64,000 bases of DNA, from NCBI GenBank assembly GCA_006937955.1, contig SSNP01000017.1, positions 377,203 through 441,202 on the forward strand, in the 5' to 3' direction. Source of the DNA: Pachypanchax playfairii (lineage: Eukaryota > Chordata > Actinopteri > Cyprinodontiformes > Aplocheilidae). Every line of letters starts with the position of its first letter. Positions within the stretch are counted from its first letter, which is position 1. Below the pieces are notes generated by a model, which saw only the letters and a list, made by a program, of their open reading frames with translations, searched no databases and had not been told where the DNA came from. The position numbers were made by a program, and so were the translations under genes. Of this stretch, positions 35,851 through 46,562 are shown piece after piece.

Positions 35851-37275
35851 AAGGCTAAAAAAAGAGACTCATTCATTTTCTTCAAAGAGAACACCCGTTT
35901 CTATCTGAAAATTTCATTTCATCGATGCTTATTTTGCATTTACATTCTTATCCCACACTTATTGGATTAAGTTTGTATTGTGGAGCTGCCGAACAAGTCA
36001 GCACAAATTCACCTAGTGAACATCCTTAATGAAGGAACTGTGTTTTATAAGGAAAAAAAAATATTTCCACAAGCCTAAAGCCTGATGGCAAGATATTACA
36101 GAGTTTTAATATGTATTAGAAGAAGAGTTAACTCTTCAGGGCATCAAATAAAATCTCAGAGAGGATTCTGCTGTTGTACACAACTATAGTTAATGATCTT
36201 ATCTCCCAAAGAGGAAATTACACAGATTTTCTATTTGCTTTATTCTGACAATTAGAACAAGGAAGCTGTCATTCACACACAAAAAAAGTCTTAAAGTAAA
36301 TAATTCGGAGAGAATAAAATATTTATTTACCATCATATCATGCCACGACGAGGATATTGACTGAGAACAATGAATCATGTAAAACTCAGCGAGCTCAGTG
36401 AGGATATAGGAAGGAAGAGAAGTAATAGTGTGCAGATATATTACAGGTGCCTGTTTGTTTCCTGCAGTACATGCAGCTGTTGGTGGATGATGTATCTGAC
36501 CCAGTCTGGTACTCCTGCTTTGCTGGTTGTGTCTGTTTTCCCAAATTACCTGGTTGTGGATGCTTAAAAGTAAATCACCGACACCACAAAAGCTAGAAAC
36601 ATTATTGATGAGGTATGCAATCTGTTCTGCTTGAACATCTGTCAGCTGTCTCTATTGTTTATTTCTCACCTGAGTCTGAAAAGATTTGTTGGTTTGTTAT
36701 TTAATGGCGGCGGCTTGTTGCAGGTAGAAACAGCGGCTCTTTAAATGCTGCAGGCTCCTGCTTTGAACAACAACCTTGAAAACAAACACAAATAGCATTT
36801 TCTTGTTATCCCTGTTTAATATGGCAGGGAATATTTTGGGAATACATCTCCCGCCACTTTCTCATAATGACACGCAACTCTCAAATGTTCCATGAAATTA
36901 ACTCTCAAATAAAAGATAAGTCATGTCACGGTGGCTCGACTGTGATGGTTAAAAAAATAAATAAATTCAAAGCTGTTAGAATAATTTGTACATGATTTTT
37001 TTTTTTTCATTTTTGCTGCTGATGTTTTATTTTCCTTTTTTTAAGCAATAAAGGAGTGAAAGAGGGCTGACATTCTGTTTGCCAGTTAATCTTTAAAGCA
37101 GGAAGAGTAGATACCAGCCGAAAAAAAGATGCAATCTCACGGTATATTCCAGTGAAAAGGGCATGTCAAGAATATCAAACGGGAGACAAGGTAATCAAAC
37201 GTGAAAGATGAACATTTCAGCAGAATCAGCTGGTGACAGATACGGCCGAAGTTTGAAGAATGAGGAAATTTCTCC

Positions 37276-37910
37276 AAAATATTTTGTCCTCTAACAGATT
37301 TCTTCTGTTTTTTTTTGGTCAAACTTACATGTCATAGATTCTGAAATCAATTTTTAGATAATGTGAGTAAATATAAAATGTGGATTTTAAATGATGATTT
37401 CTTTTATTAAAGGAATAAAAAAGCTATTCAAACCAACCTGCCTGTGTGTGAAAAAGTAATTGCTTTTATTCAATCACAAACTGAGATTACAGCTTTTGTA
37501 AAGCCAAGTTAAATTTCACTTCCCCACCCACCCAGGCTTGATTCCTGCCAGACCTGTAAAATTAAGAAATTACTTACATAGAACCTGTCTGACAACAAGA
37601 AGGAAGCTGAAACTCCAAAAGCAACTCATCATTCTGAAGAAATTAAAAAAAAGATGTGAAACAAAGTCACTGACGTCTATCAGTCTAAAGAGGTTGACAA
37701 AAACTATTTCAATTAAGTGCAATTACTTTTACTCACAGGGTTGTTTTGAATTGTGTTTTTTCCCTGAATAAAATAAAATGTTATCTAAAAAAACAGGATT
37801 TTGTATTTACTCATGTTATCAGCGTCTGATATTAAATTATATTTGATAATCTGACATGGAAAAAAGCTGAAACTGGGGAAATCTGTCAAATACTTTTTCC
37901 CTGCACTGTA
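37276..37910 (+). mobile_element. Internally deleted Tc1/mariner-like element
   Basis: The ends are long inverted repeats. The right end has TCAAATACTTTTTCCCTGCA and, further in, TGTATTTACTCATGTTATC; the left has the matching GTGAGTAAATATAAAATGTG and TTAAATGATGATTTC. Inside is GTGTGAAAAAGTAATTGC, a phrase typical of a well-known fish Tc1 family, then about 200 bases that correspond to the start of its transposase gene. Most of the transposase is missing: the sequence jumps from the N-terminal part to the 3' AATTACTTTTACTCACAGGG region. It is therefore a non-autonomous relic of about 635 bp. The left end is fixed only to within about 10 bases. Confidence 0.8.
37600..37714 (+). pseudogene. Tc1-like transposase N-terminal remnant
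   Basis: Around 37654-37714 one frame reads M, a stop, then NKVTDVYQSKEVDKNYFN. This corresponds to the first helix-turn-helix region of fish Tc1 transposases, where NKVIDIYQSGKG is usual. The in-frame stop directly after the methionine and the loss of the catalytic DDE region make it a dead fragment. It lies between the inverted repeats of the deleted element. Confidence 0.65.
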
Positions 37911-38645
37911 CATTATTGTTTGACTGTTTGAAAATGTCTCACCATGCAAGGTTTAAAAACTTTACAGAGACAATTTGTTCAACTCTGTGGAAACTCATTT
38001 ATAAATGAATTGCTGTCGCTGCAAATTACTTTTATTATTTTATTCATAGCAGCTCTGACAGGTTTGACAAGCATTTACATAAAACCTCCAACAAAAACAC
38101 AGAAAAAAAGAAAAAAATCAGGACAAGCCAGGGAGAGAAAAAATACTGAGAAGTACTTGATCATGTCTGACTGCTGATCTGATCATGACAAATTGTTTCC
38201 ACTTGAGGTCCAGCATTTGGGAGGCAGAGAGGAGTTTCAGACAAGGTGTACCTGTGTCACACAACGCCCAAGGAGGCGAGTTATTTTTATCAACATTAAA
38301 AGTAAAACCATGATGGGAGATTTTTCAGTTCCTTATTCAAGTTTGTCACTGATTTACATTTAGTTAAAAAGAGCTTCACCAACTGAACCCAGATAAAGTA
38401 ACTAGGGGAAACTATAGTCTTAAATTATTGACTTTGTTAGAGTTTAAAAACAAATAGTCCCCAGTTTTCACACTAAACTCAGAATTTAAATAATTTAAAG
38501 AAGTTCTGTGGGAATGTAATGAACATTTAATGTTTTACCTGTTGTAAATACTTTTTGAATGACCTCAGTTTGGAGAAATGAAGGTTAGTTGTAAGCTAAC
38601 AGCTACTTAAAACAGGGCCAAGGCTAAAGTGGATCTCCTAGAGGT

Positions 38646-39131
38646 TAGAGCCCTGCTCGGGCCTATATTCTGAGCCCGAGCCCAGCCCTGGCCCGTGAGT
38701 GCCGGGCCCGAGCTCGGCCTAGCCTGATACGTTTTCAGATTTAACAAGCCCAAACCCGGCCCGGCCTGCCCCCCTTTCTTTGTGCATGATCGAACAACGC
38801 AGTAACAGTTGACCTTATTTTGACATAAAAAACATCTTTAAGCCTACTGTACTTCTTGGCATCACGCAGATTTCACGTTAAAAAGCCGAACAGTTAAGGT
38901 TACGGCTTGCAGATAGGGGTCGCATATGGAATATAGTGTCGTTTTCAAAATCGACCAATGCGGTCGTATTTCACGTGAGGTCGGGCTGTTGGATATACCG
39001 GTACACTGAACACAACACATTACTTTAATTTGCAAGAAAAAAAAGCCCAATCCCGGCCCATGTCCGACGTGTCCATCCCTGAGGGGCCCGAAGCCCGGCC
39101 CGCGGGCCTCGGGCTCAAATGCAGGGCTCTA
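38646..39131. mobile_element. Nested GC-rich element with TAGAGCCCTGC ends
   Basis: The 11-base ends TAGAGCCCTGC (38646-38656) and GCAGGGCTCTA (39121-39131) are exact inverses. Subterminal sequence on both sides is full of GGCCCG and CGGGC motifs, making it strikingly GC-rich against an AT-rich host. Fish hAT elements often have this look. I could not find a clean 8-bp duplication at its borders, so the superfamily is inferred. It has no transposase frame. Confidence 0.75.
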
Positions 39132-39169
39132 TTTCAGCTACTTAAAGTGACTTAAATCACACAAATTTC

Positions 39170-39375
39170 AAATCCAGGTCTCCAGGGCCAGTGCCCTACC
39201 AGTTTTATATCTGTCTGTGCTCCAACACAGCTGATTTAAATTTTCCAACTTCTCCTCAGCATGGCAAAGATCTGCAGAGGCCTGTAATGAGCTACGATTT
39301 GATTCCAGTGTGTTGAATCCAAGAAAGACCTAAAACATGCAGGATACTGGCCCTTGAGGCCACGATTTGAAGACC
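39170..39375. mobile_element. Nested short inverted-repeat MITE
   Basis: The left arm has CTCCAGGGCCAGTGCCCTAC, then CTGTGCTCCAACACAGCTGA. The right arm has the inverse (GATTCCAGTGTGTTGAATCC, then CATGCAGGATACTGGCCCTT). This is a very common teleost miniature element. A more decayed copy is at 51265-51445. Confidence 0.75.
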
Positions 39376-39859
39376 CTCGTGCTACAACTTAGCTATCCCT
39401 GCTGTGACTTTCTGTTAGTGTTCCAGTCAGAACTTATTGTTATTTCTCCAAACAAGTAGTTTAAAGAGCTGCTTACAGCAGTTATGATGGTAATTGTTCA
39501 CAACATTTCCACAAAACTTCTTATTAAAAATCTCAACTATTACTTCAAGAAGAAAAATAACTGATTGAAAATGTTATTTCAGCTGCTGAAAGAGAAGATT
39601 TACTGTTTACATCTCTGTAATTTTGTTTAGGGATGTAGAAACGTAGACTTTTGGAAACAATAAGAGAGACACCTTTGTTTTTGTTCAACCCAAAACATAA
39701 AATGCTGTTTTATGTTTTGGGTTGAAGTTTCTGTTCTTGTTAGTGAAGCTGCTTTTGGTTTGGAAATGAATTATTGACATTATTTACAGCATTTCTCTCC
39801 CAGTCTGAACTTATAGTCGTACACCTGGAATACACTGTGATGGTTGTGACATATGCGTT

Positions 39860-40397
39860 TTAAAGAGGCCATTTCACACAAATTTCATGACTTTGTGGTT
39901 ATTTCTTAAGTATTTACGAGTAATATGAAACATTTTATATCTCAAAAACATTAGGAAACACTGATTAACAGACCTTTCAGTCTATCTGCGTGAAGATTCG
40001 CCTGGTTTTGGGCTGCAACTCATTAATATTCATTATTCGAATTTGCTGGACTCAGATTGGCCAATAAACTAGCCTATGAGTGCAAAGAATACTGTTTCCT
40101 GCCCCACTGCGCATGGCAACAGCAAACCGAGTCGCTTCCTGTTTGCTACGTCTTATGCTATAGCTTTTAGCCAGCAGCATGCTAGGCGTGGTTTCAACTG
40201 CCTGAGCTGATGAATACTAACGAACAAAGGAGTTGTGACGAAACAGATACACTCGGGAGTGTTTTATCACCACCTGCGTAGTTTGAGAGATTAAAACTGT
40301 TAGAGAAGTTGTTGACCTGTTTTCACCCCCAATATGAAGGTAAGAACACCTGTGGAGCTAAAATATTCAACAGAAATCTCAGAAAAACTGTTTTTAA
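39860..40397 (+). mobile_element. TTAA-flanked non-autonomous DNA element, family A copy 4
   Basis: The left end TTAAAGAGGCC (39860) is intact. The right end stops at TTTTTAAG (TTAA 40394-40397) and lacks the AATGGAAGGGCCTCT segment of copy 3, so the end is deleted or was cut at an internal TTAA. It keeps the CCAAT-type ATTGGCCAATAAAC and the ATGAAG|GTAAGAAC start-plus-donor at about 40333-40348. No protein-coding capacity beyond that is seen. Confidence 0.82.
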
Positions 40398-42840
40398 GAT
40401 TTACTAATCCAAAAGCATAGTGTTTCTAAATTTCTGTCTATAGCTGGATGGAGATCAGTTAAAATATTTTTAAACAGACAGCTGCAGACGTGGCATATAA
40501 ATGCTCCAACATGTTCTCTAGTCAGGTGAGAATTTTTTCTTTCTGCTGTTTAGTGCAAGGTGGACAAAACAACAGTGGGTTTACTGGAACAGTTTTTTCT
40601 GGCAGACACTTCCCTGCACTTCCTGGTGAGAGTAAACAGTTCATTTGTTGAAAATCAAACCACAAAATTATGCTGAAAGACTCATTTCAAACTTCACTAA
40701 CAACCATTTGACCCTCACGTATTGTAGAAAAAGTCTGATTATAACAACTTTAAGCAGTTTGTGTCAGTCAAACAGCTTATTGCCGTTTTTTTTTCTTTAG
40801 CTTAAGTAAATATGAGTGCACTTCCAAATCAATATGCAGTTATCACCACTGAAGCTAATTTGCAGTAAAATAATTAAACATCTGCAGCTCGGAAAGCATC
40901 TCGGAATTTGTTGCTTGTTGTTGTAAAAAGAAAATAGGACTTCTTTCATATTCTGCAGGGGGTGTCAGATTTCTCAATGCTACACTGATCAAAGCCCTTG
41001 TTCAGGACTTAAATGGTGACAAGCAGTCACAGCATGCGCTAATAATACTCCAGCACTGACTTGATGAAATTAATTGATTGTACTTATTTTCTCAGTGGCA
41101 AAACAGCTTTAATACTTACTGTTTTTTTTTTTGTTCTTAACTTGCAATTAGCTGCTCTGTCACATTTCAAGCACCGCGTTTACCGTCGGATGCTGGTGGA
41201 TTTCTCCTCATGCTTATCTGATTGCATGATGTTTGCTAGATTTTTCTCTGACAAACCAGCTGGAGACAAATCACCTTCATGCAGTAAACAATCTAAAACC
41301 ACAGAATCAAAACTGAAAGTTTGCAGTCTCATTTCATAAACAGATGAGTCTTAGTCAGAAGGGTTTAGTTCAATCTTAACTATCTTTTGTTTATCATTTT
41401 ACTACAGCTTCTTCTTTGTAAAAGACTCTCTAACCCACTTCCTAATTCCTTGTTTGTTGGGTGTGACAGAAGCACCTATGTTACAGATGTCATCTCACAC
41501 TGCCGTCATGAAGGTGGTCATTGTTTAAGGCAACAATGCAGATCCATCCCTGCCCTCAGCAGTCCAACCCACAGGTCTGATTAAGAGGGTTTAAACACAG
41601 TCGTTTGACCTGCAGAGGACGGACGAGTAAAGCCCTCTAGCTTTGGAATGTGGAGGGATTGGAGAGTCCGTGCCCTGAAGGTCTATTACCGGTCAGGAAC
41701 ATGAGCAGAGGTCTGTTTGTTGGCCAAAGCCGGGCTGACTTTATCTCCTCCGTGCCCTGCAGGCTCTGATTAGCAGGCCACAGAGTTTATCCGCACTGAT
41801 GGTGACCCACGTGAACGCAGAGCAATTAGCCCCACCCACATGTTCATCACATCTCCAAACAAATGGATGTTACCATAACAATCAGCTCTGCTGCTGCCCA
41901 CCTCATGCCGTGTCCATGACAATGTAACTTTAGCCATGGAAGGGCAGAGCTGGGGGGTGCAGGACTGGATCAGCTTGGAGCAGAACAGGGCTCGGCTTTT
42001 TCTAGTTGGTCTTGAAAGAATGTAAACTGCACTGAAATCAGCCCGAGGCTGAGACAATAAAGTTCCTACATATCTAACATCTGCCCCCACATACCTGTCT
42101 TCTTTTCTTTTCATGCTTCGTGCTGACCAGTGGCCATGTGAATTTAATAAAACTACCTTATCTAAACAGAATTCAGAAAAAGAAAATGTACATTCATCAG
42201 CATATTTCAAAATCTATCTTCTTCTGTTTTGCCACAATTAAAGTTTGTTCTGTCAGAATAAGAAGTCGGTAGCATCAAACTTTCAGGCAGAACTGAAAAA
42301 AGTTACACTGCAGTTAAATCTGTATGTCAAAAAAACAAGAAAACCCTGAACAGTTCAGTGGGCAACGAAAATCACATCTTTAAAACATAATATTACAATA
42401 GTAAAAGAGTTCTGGTAACAGTTACAAATGTATTTGTTGCCCTTTTCACTTTTCCTTTGAGGTAGTTACAGACCTGAACGACTGTGTCTGAAACAATCAA
42501 TGTGGAACCAGATTTAAAAAAATGACGAACACAGTTGCTGTAATTCCACCTTCAGTCTGTGATTTATTATTATTTAATGCCATTTAATTTCTACCATCTT
42601 AATCTTTGTTAAGACAGAAGTGCCCATATGTGGAAAAGAGGGCGGAGCTAAAGAGAGACATTTAATACTTAAAAAGGAAATAATTGTACTTTTAGAAAGA
42701 ACATCAACTTACTGACATCTAGAAATGAATCCATGATGATTTATAGGACAAATGCAGAATTAGTATTTCATGAGGTAATTGAAAATTCTTCATGCTTTGG
42801 AAGCTGTGACAAAAGATTTAATTTTAAGGCTGTAATGCAT
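40398..42840. other. Non-genic stretch, one longer minus-strand frame
   Basis: No gene is recognised. A minus-strand frame of 146 codons (41770-42210) is the longest here. It has no matching splice sites or known motif, and the plus strand shows nothing convincing either. The interval 41600-42070 is GC-balanced and low in repeats, so it may be regulatory. Confidence 0.5.
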
Positions 42841-43040
42841 TTAAAAAGGTCAGCTCAGATCTTCAGAAGTGGGTTTCTTTGAAAAGGTTATAAACATGAT
42901 TTCACCTGTTCTGGAACGCTCTTTGAACAACCAGAGTTCAGAGAAACAAAGATTAGTTTAAAGTGTTTGATGAGCTAACAGCTAACAGCGGGTCCAAGAC
43001 CAAAGTAAACTGCTCCTGTCTTAAATCACAATTATTTCTG
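42841..43040 (+). mobile_element. Left half of a family B TTAA element
   Basis: TTAAAAAGGTCAGCTCAGAT begins the arm. GGGTTTCTTTGAAAAGGTTA, CTCTTTGAACAACCAGAGTT and GAGCTAACAGCTAACAGC follow in family order. The right arm is missing. A different element starts 46 bases downstream. Confidence 0.68.
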
Positions 43041-43086
43041 TTGTTCCTAAATCATGTTTTATGCAAATTAAGAGTATCACCACATG

Positions 43087-43658
43087 TTAACCCCTCCTTT
43101 CCACCGGACGCGTCAGCAGCACGTTACTGGAGCAGCACGTCTCGCTCGCGTATGCAGCTGCTTGGCCCTTCCCACCAGGTGCGTATGAGGCACGTAGCAG
43201 CAGGGAAGCAGCTGTCACCGAAAGAGCCCGAAGTCACGCGAGATTAGCAAAATCACGCGTGACTTTGTCAGTATACACAACAACAAGCAGGTAAAAACTA
43301 CAACATGGCTCCAAAAGGTTTGTGTTTTATGTTCTGTGTGTTTTATACAATACATTTATATTAAGTCAGGGAATATCCAAATTCACTATGATAACTTCTC
43401 ACCGGGCCGCACAGGTTTTTAAGTAAAGCAACCGGAAAGCAGTACATTTTATTCTGAAAATCTCCGGAAGCTTTTCTCAGTTTCCGCATCTGATTTTCTG
43501 TCTTCCCCTTTCCAAAATGTTGAACTTGACGCGTTTCAGAAGCGTAGTGCGTAGAAAATAGGACCGCCGCGTATGTTTAGGAAAGGGCCGCGACATGTCG
43601 CTCCTGAGACGCTGCCGACTCGCACTGCTGACGGATCCGGTGGAAAGGAGGGGGTTAA
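43087..43658. mobile_element. piggyBac-like non-autonomous element with long inverted ends
   Basis: TTAA at 43087-43090 and 43655-43658 flanks ends that match as inverses for about 33 bases: left CCCCTCCTTTCCACCGGACG, right inverse CCCCCTCCTTTCCACCGGAT, both continuing to CGTCAGCAG. TTAA followed by CCC is the classic piggyBac arrangement. The 572-bp interior is CpG-rich (CGCGAG, CACGCG, GGACCGCCGCG) and contains AACATGGCTCCAAAAG|GTTTGT at about 43302-43323, an ATG in good context running into a possible donor. There is no transposase. Confidence 0.88.
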
Positions 43659-45375
43659 GACACTGGAATGCATCGAACTAGACTTTTCTATTGGTTGTTA
43701 TATGGAATGTTTTAACGTTGATTAAACCGGGAGTGTGTTGGTGAAAACTTTCCATTGAAAGTGCCAGACAAGTCTGACCTTTTGCCCTCCTCCTAAAAAG
43801 TGTTGTGACACTGCAGTCTATTGAACATGGGTTTAAAGGCAGGGGGAAGGGATGAAAAAGGACCAGTCCTGGATTAAGAACAGCAGTTTTGAGGTTTAAA
43901 GATGATCTCAAGACTTTAAATAACAGATTTGAGAATGTTTCTGCTTTAGCTTCCCATCTGAGAGTCTGATCAATGACTCTGATTCTGCAGCAGTTGCTTT
44001 TAAATGTGACAAGCAGATGTGAACAATGGCAACTTTATAAAAACATTTTTTTTCTTTGGATTGTGGAGTGACTGTCTAAAAATGGCTTGGAAGTCATGTG
44101 GTTTCTGAATGTCAACATCTATTGGCTCAATCAGTTTCCTTTAGTCATTTACATTGTATTGATTTGACTTTTCTCTTGTGTAAAAAAAAGGTTTTATGAT
44201 ATTTCAAGAATAATTAACATTTTCAAGTTGGATCCTTGAAATAAAAAAACAGAAGAAATAGTGTTTGTGCTAGTTTTAGGATGGATTTTTGTCATACAAT
44301 TATCAAAGTGAAATAATTCTCTTGGAAATGCAAATAATTTTTGATTCACGAACAGAATTTTGAACTTCTTCAAGGTTCAAGTTCTCACTTGGATCCTATT
44401 TAGCAAATCAACATGAAAATAAATCAGTCACTTGTTGTTTCTTTGGGGTAAAAACAAGCTTCCAAGTGGGAACTCACGGGACGTTTACAGCCAAGTTCAT
44501 TATTAAAGCTGACATGTCCTTGCTCTGCTGCCTTTACTCTCTCGTGCACTTGCTTTTTTTCCACACTTCATTCTACACAATCACTCTTTCCAGCTAATTT
44601 TCCCCTTTGTTGTCTGCATTTCATATGGAGATTAGCTAGCTGTTCCATTCAGCCCAAACCCACTCTTTGGAGACCGGTGAGAATTTTTTAGACTTCTTAT
44701 TATTTAGACTGACTGGCACTAAATGACTTTATCAAAAGTAATTCAGGTGGTGGCAGACCTTGATTTTTCTAGACATGGAAGATGTTAAGTAGAAATCCTT
44801 TTCAAACTGGCAGAGTGCATTTAACTGATTGTTAAATCAGAGTTAATCTAACAAACAGTTTCAAATTTTAATGAAAAACCACTAAATTTGATAAGTGTCC
44901 ACTGATTAGATCCTTTTTTTAAACAATTAAAGCGATTTTGGTAAAATTGATGGTAATGCTTTATTAAAGAAAGTAAAAGTTCACATGGTCAATTAAATAA
45001 TTTGAAACGGACAAAAATGATATTCAATTAAATTGAAATATTGAAAATCAACCAGTTAAAATTGTTTTGAATTGTGGTTCAACAGAATAGTTATGAAAGA
45101 CAAATTCATTAAACTAGTCTGGACTAAAACGGTCAAGCAGTTTAATGGGATTAAATAAGTTTTGTTGTTTTTTTGGGGGGGTTGTATCTGTGTAGCTGTT
45201 TGAGGTTGTATGACCTGCACTGAGGTTTTTAACACCGAGCAGTAGGTTTAACTCAAGAATGCGTTGATATTTTTGAGATTTCATCATAACCCGCACAGAT
45301 TCAAGACCCTCAGTGCCAAATTCCTGTTTTATTGCTGTTATTGAATTACAACATTTTGGTTAACCATGGTTGTTT
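43659..45375. other. Non-genic stretch, no gene seen
   Basis: AT-rich sequence with T-runs and a short T-G homopolymer junction near 45160-45181. No exon or element is recognised. Confidence 0.55.
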
Positions 45376-46130
45376 TTAAACCAACACTAAGTAACTTTTC
45401 AACCTTCATGAAATAGTTTCATAACTTCTGTGATTATATGGCGACTTACAACAAGTTGAATGACACCTCTGTCATGGCTTGAGGGGGTCTGTATCGCTTT
45501 CACTGGCACTAAACAGCTTTGAGGAGGATGGTGGGAACCCTGCCACACAAAAAACTACGACTGGATAGGCTGCTTTTCGGCATACGTCACTTCCCCTTTC
45601 CCCATTCGTCATAAACACGGAACTCGATGCGACCTGTTACGCGCAACTGCAGCTAACATGGCAGAAGCCCCGAAAAAACGAAAAGTTTTGTCTGAGGAGA
45701 CAAAAAAAAAGAAAAAGGTTGAGTAACCGGAAAAAAAGGACAGTCAAGAATCAACATAGGCCCGGCTTTCACCCGCTGGCGTGAGCTCAAAGTCGAGGAG
45801 GGATTTCCGACTGATGCTGCCGTGGCTCTGTTCCTGCTGGACTAGTAAGTATCTTTCTATTCTCAAATCAAAATGCTAGTGCCAGCTTTCGGAAATTTGC
45901 ATGGAAGTAATAACTGGCCACCAGGTTGACAGTTCATTCACTCAGCCACTGAAAACCGAAATGTAATGTAGTTCAATCCAACTGCTGGCGGACGGGGTAT
46001 CTGGATTTTACGACGCTACGCGCTGGTGCTCATGGGAAATGCAGGCTTCGTTCACGTAAAATAATACCGCTTTTGTCCAGTGGCGCTGCCAAAATAAACC
46101 TAAACTGAAAGCTTCTGAGTACTGCTTTAA
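45376..46130 (+). mobile_element. TTAA-flanked element carrying a broken first exon, family C
   Basis: TTAA lies at 45376-45379 and 46127-46130. The ends are imperfect inverses (left TTAAACCAACACTAAGTAAC, right inverse TTAAAGCAGTACTCAGAAGC). The 755-bp interior has a CpG-bearing promoter-like stretch (CATACGTCACTTCC, GTTACGCGCAAC), then an ATG at 45658 and a degraded coding exon ending at a GTAAGT donor. Its internal motif is the same as in the TTAA element at 49667-50444, although the ends differ. It seems to be the remains of a larger coding element rather than a simple miniature one. Confidence 0.8.
45658..45844 (+). pseudogene. Broken first exon: basic N-terminus plus 32-residue motif
   Basis: The ATG at 45658 opens MAEAPKKRKVLSEETKKKKK and reaches a stop at 45724. 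It includes PKKRKV, a classical basic nuclear-localisation type. About 20 bases on, in a different frame, 45747-45844 encodes RINIGPAFTRWRELKVEEGF and then PTDAAVALFLLD, ending two bases into a codon at the donor TA|GTAAGT. The frameshift lies in an A-rich run, so it is either a real mutation or a sequence error. The motif matches residue for residue in length (32) with the one at 50096-50193. I do not recognise it as a named domain; similar strings occur, as I recall, in unnamed fish predicted proteins. Confidence 0.7.
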
Positions 46131-46478
46131 ATGTGCTTTAAATAAACTGAACAGCTGATAAAAAGCTTCTACCTGTGATACTAATTACAGGACATCCATA
46201 GCAACCCCATCATTTGTGTCCAGAGCAGTTTTAGTTGTTTTTAAATGATTATGGTTCTGCTACAACACAGTTTAAAATCAATACCTGAGTACATTTTGAA
46301 GTACTATTACTTTTGTCATTTTAAATTAGTTTAATTGACCATTGTTAGTTTTTCTTTCTAGATGGATTGAAACCAACCATTTTGTCCATAATCTGGTTTT
46401 ATTTTAAACGGACAACATTCCTCCTCCGAACAAAGTATTAAGATTTTATATTCATAAATCTGTTCATTTTCAATACTT

Positions 46479-46562
46479 GTTCCTGTTCAGGGTCACAGGA
46501 AGTGGTCACTGGTTGAGAGGTGGAGCTCCACCCCGGACAGGTCGCCAGTCCATCACACAAAC
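46479..46562 (-). mobile_element. Reversed SINE 3' fragment
   Basis: CCGGACAGGTCGCCAGTCCA and TTCCTGTTCAGGGTCACAGG are inverses of the 3' body of the repeat at 10216 (GGACTGGCGACCTGTCC and CCTGTGACCCTGAACAGGAA). The head is absent. Confidence 0.7.

Larger units (their letters stand above)
30261..37275. other. Non-genic stretch with possible regulatory blocks
   Basis: No gene is recognised. A CCAAT-type motif, CTATTGGCTGG, lies at about 31040-31050 beside a GC-balanced block (30650-31050). A (TG)n microsatellite is at about 32799-32822, an N at 34296 and a decayed SINE head at 35765-35850. Positions about 33740-34110 contain AT-core homeodomain-like motifs (ATCAATAATTG, TTAATCTGATTG) in a low-repeat context. 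The frame at 34229-34540 crosses the N and is not convincing. Confidence 0.5.
38470..39548. mobile_element. Family B TTAA foldback element, interrupted by two nested elements
   Basis: The left arm (GAAGTTCTGTGGGAATGT... to CCTCAGTTTGGAGAAAT, about 38499-38578) and the inverse of the right arm (about 39450-39530) match for about 80 bases. The outermost ends are eroded, so limits are approximate. The core has GTAAGCTAACAGCTACTTAA and GCCAAGGCTAAAGTGGATCT, shared with the copies at 14819 and 42841. Between the arms sit a GC-rich hAT-like element (38646-39131) and a second inverted-repeat element (39170-39375). Family B is therefore the oldest of the three layers. Confidence 0.75.

Noticed and set aside
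41770..42210. 146-codon minus-strand frame
   Set aside because: No recognisable domain, no acceptor or donor in the right places, and composition is not clearly protein-like. Kept only as part of the non-genic description.
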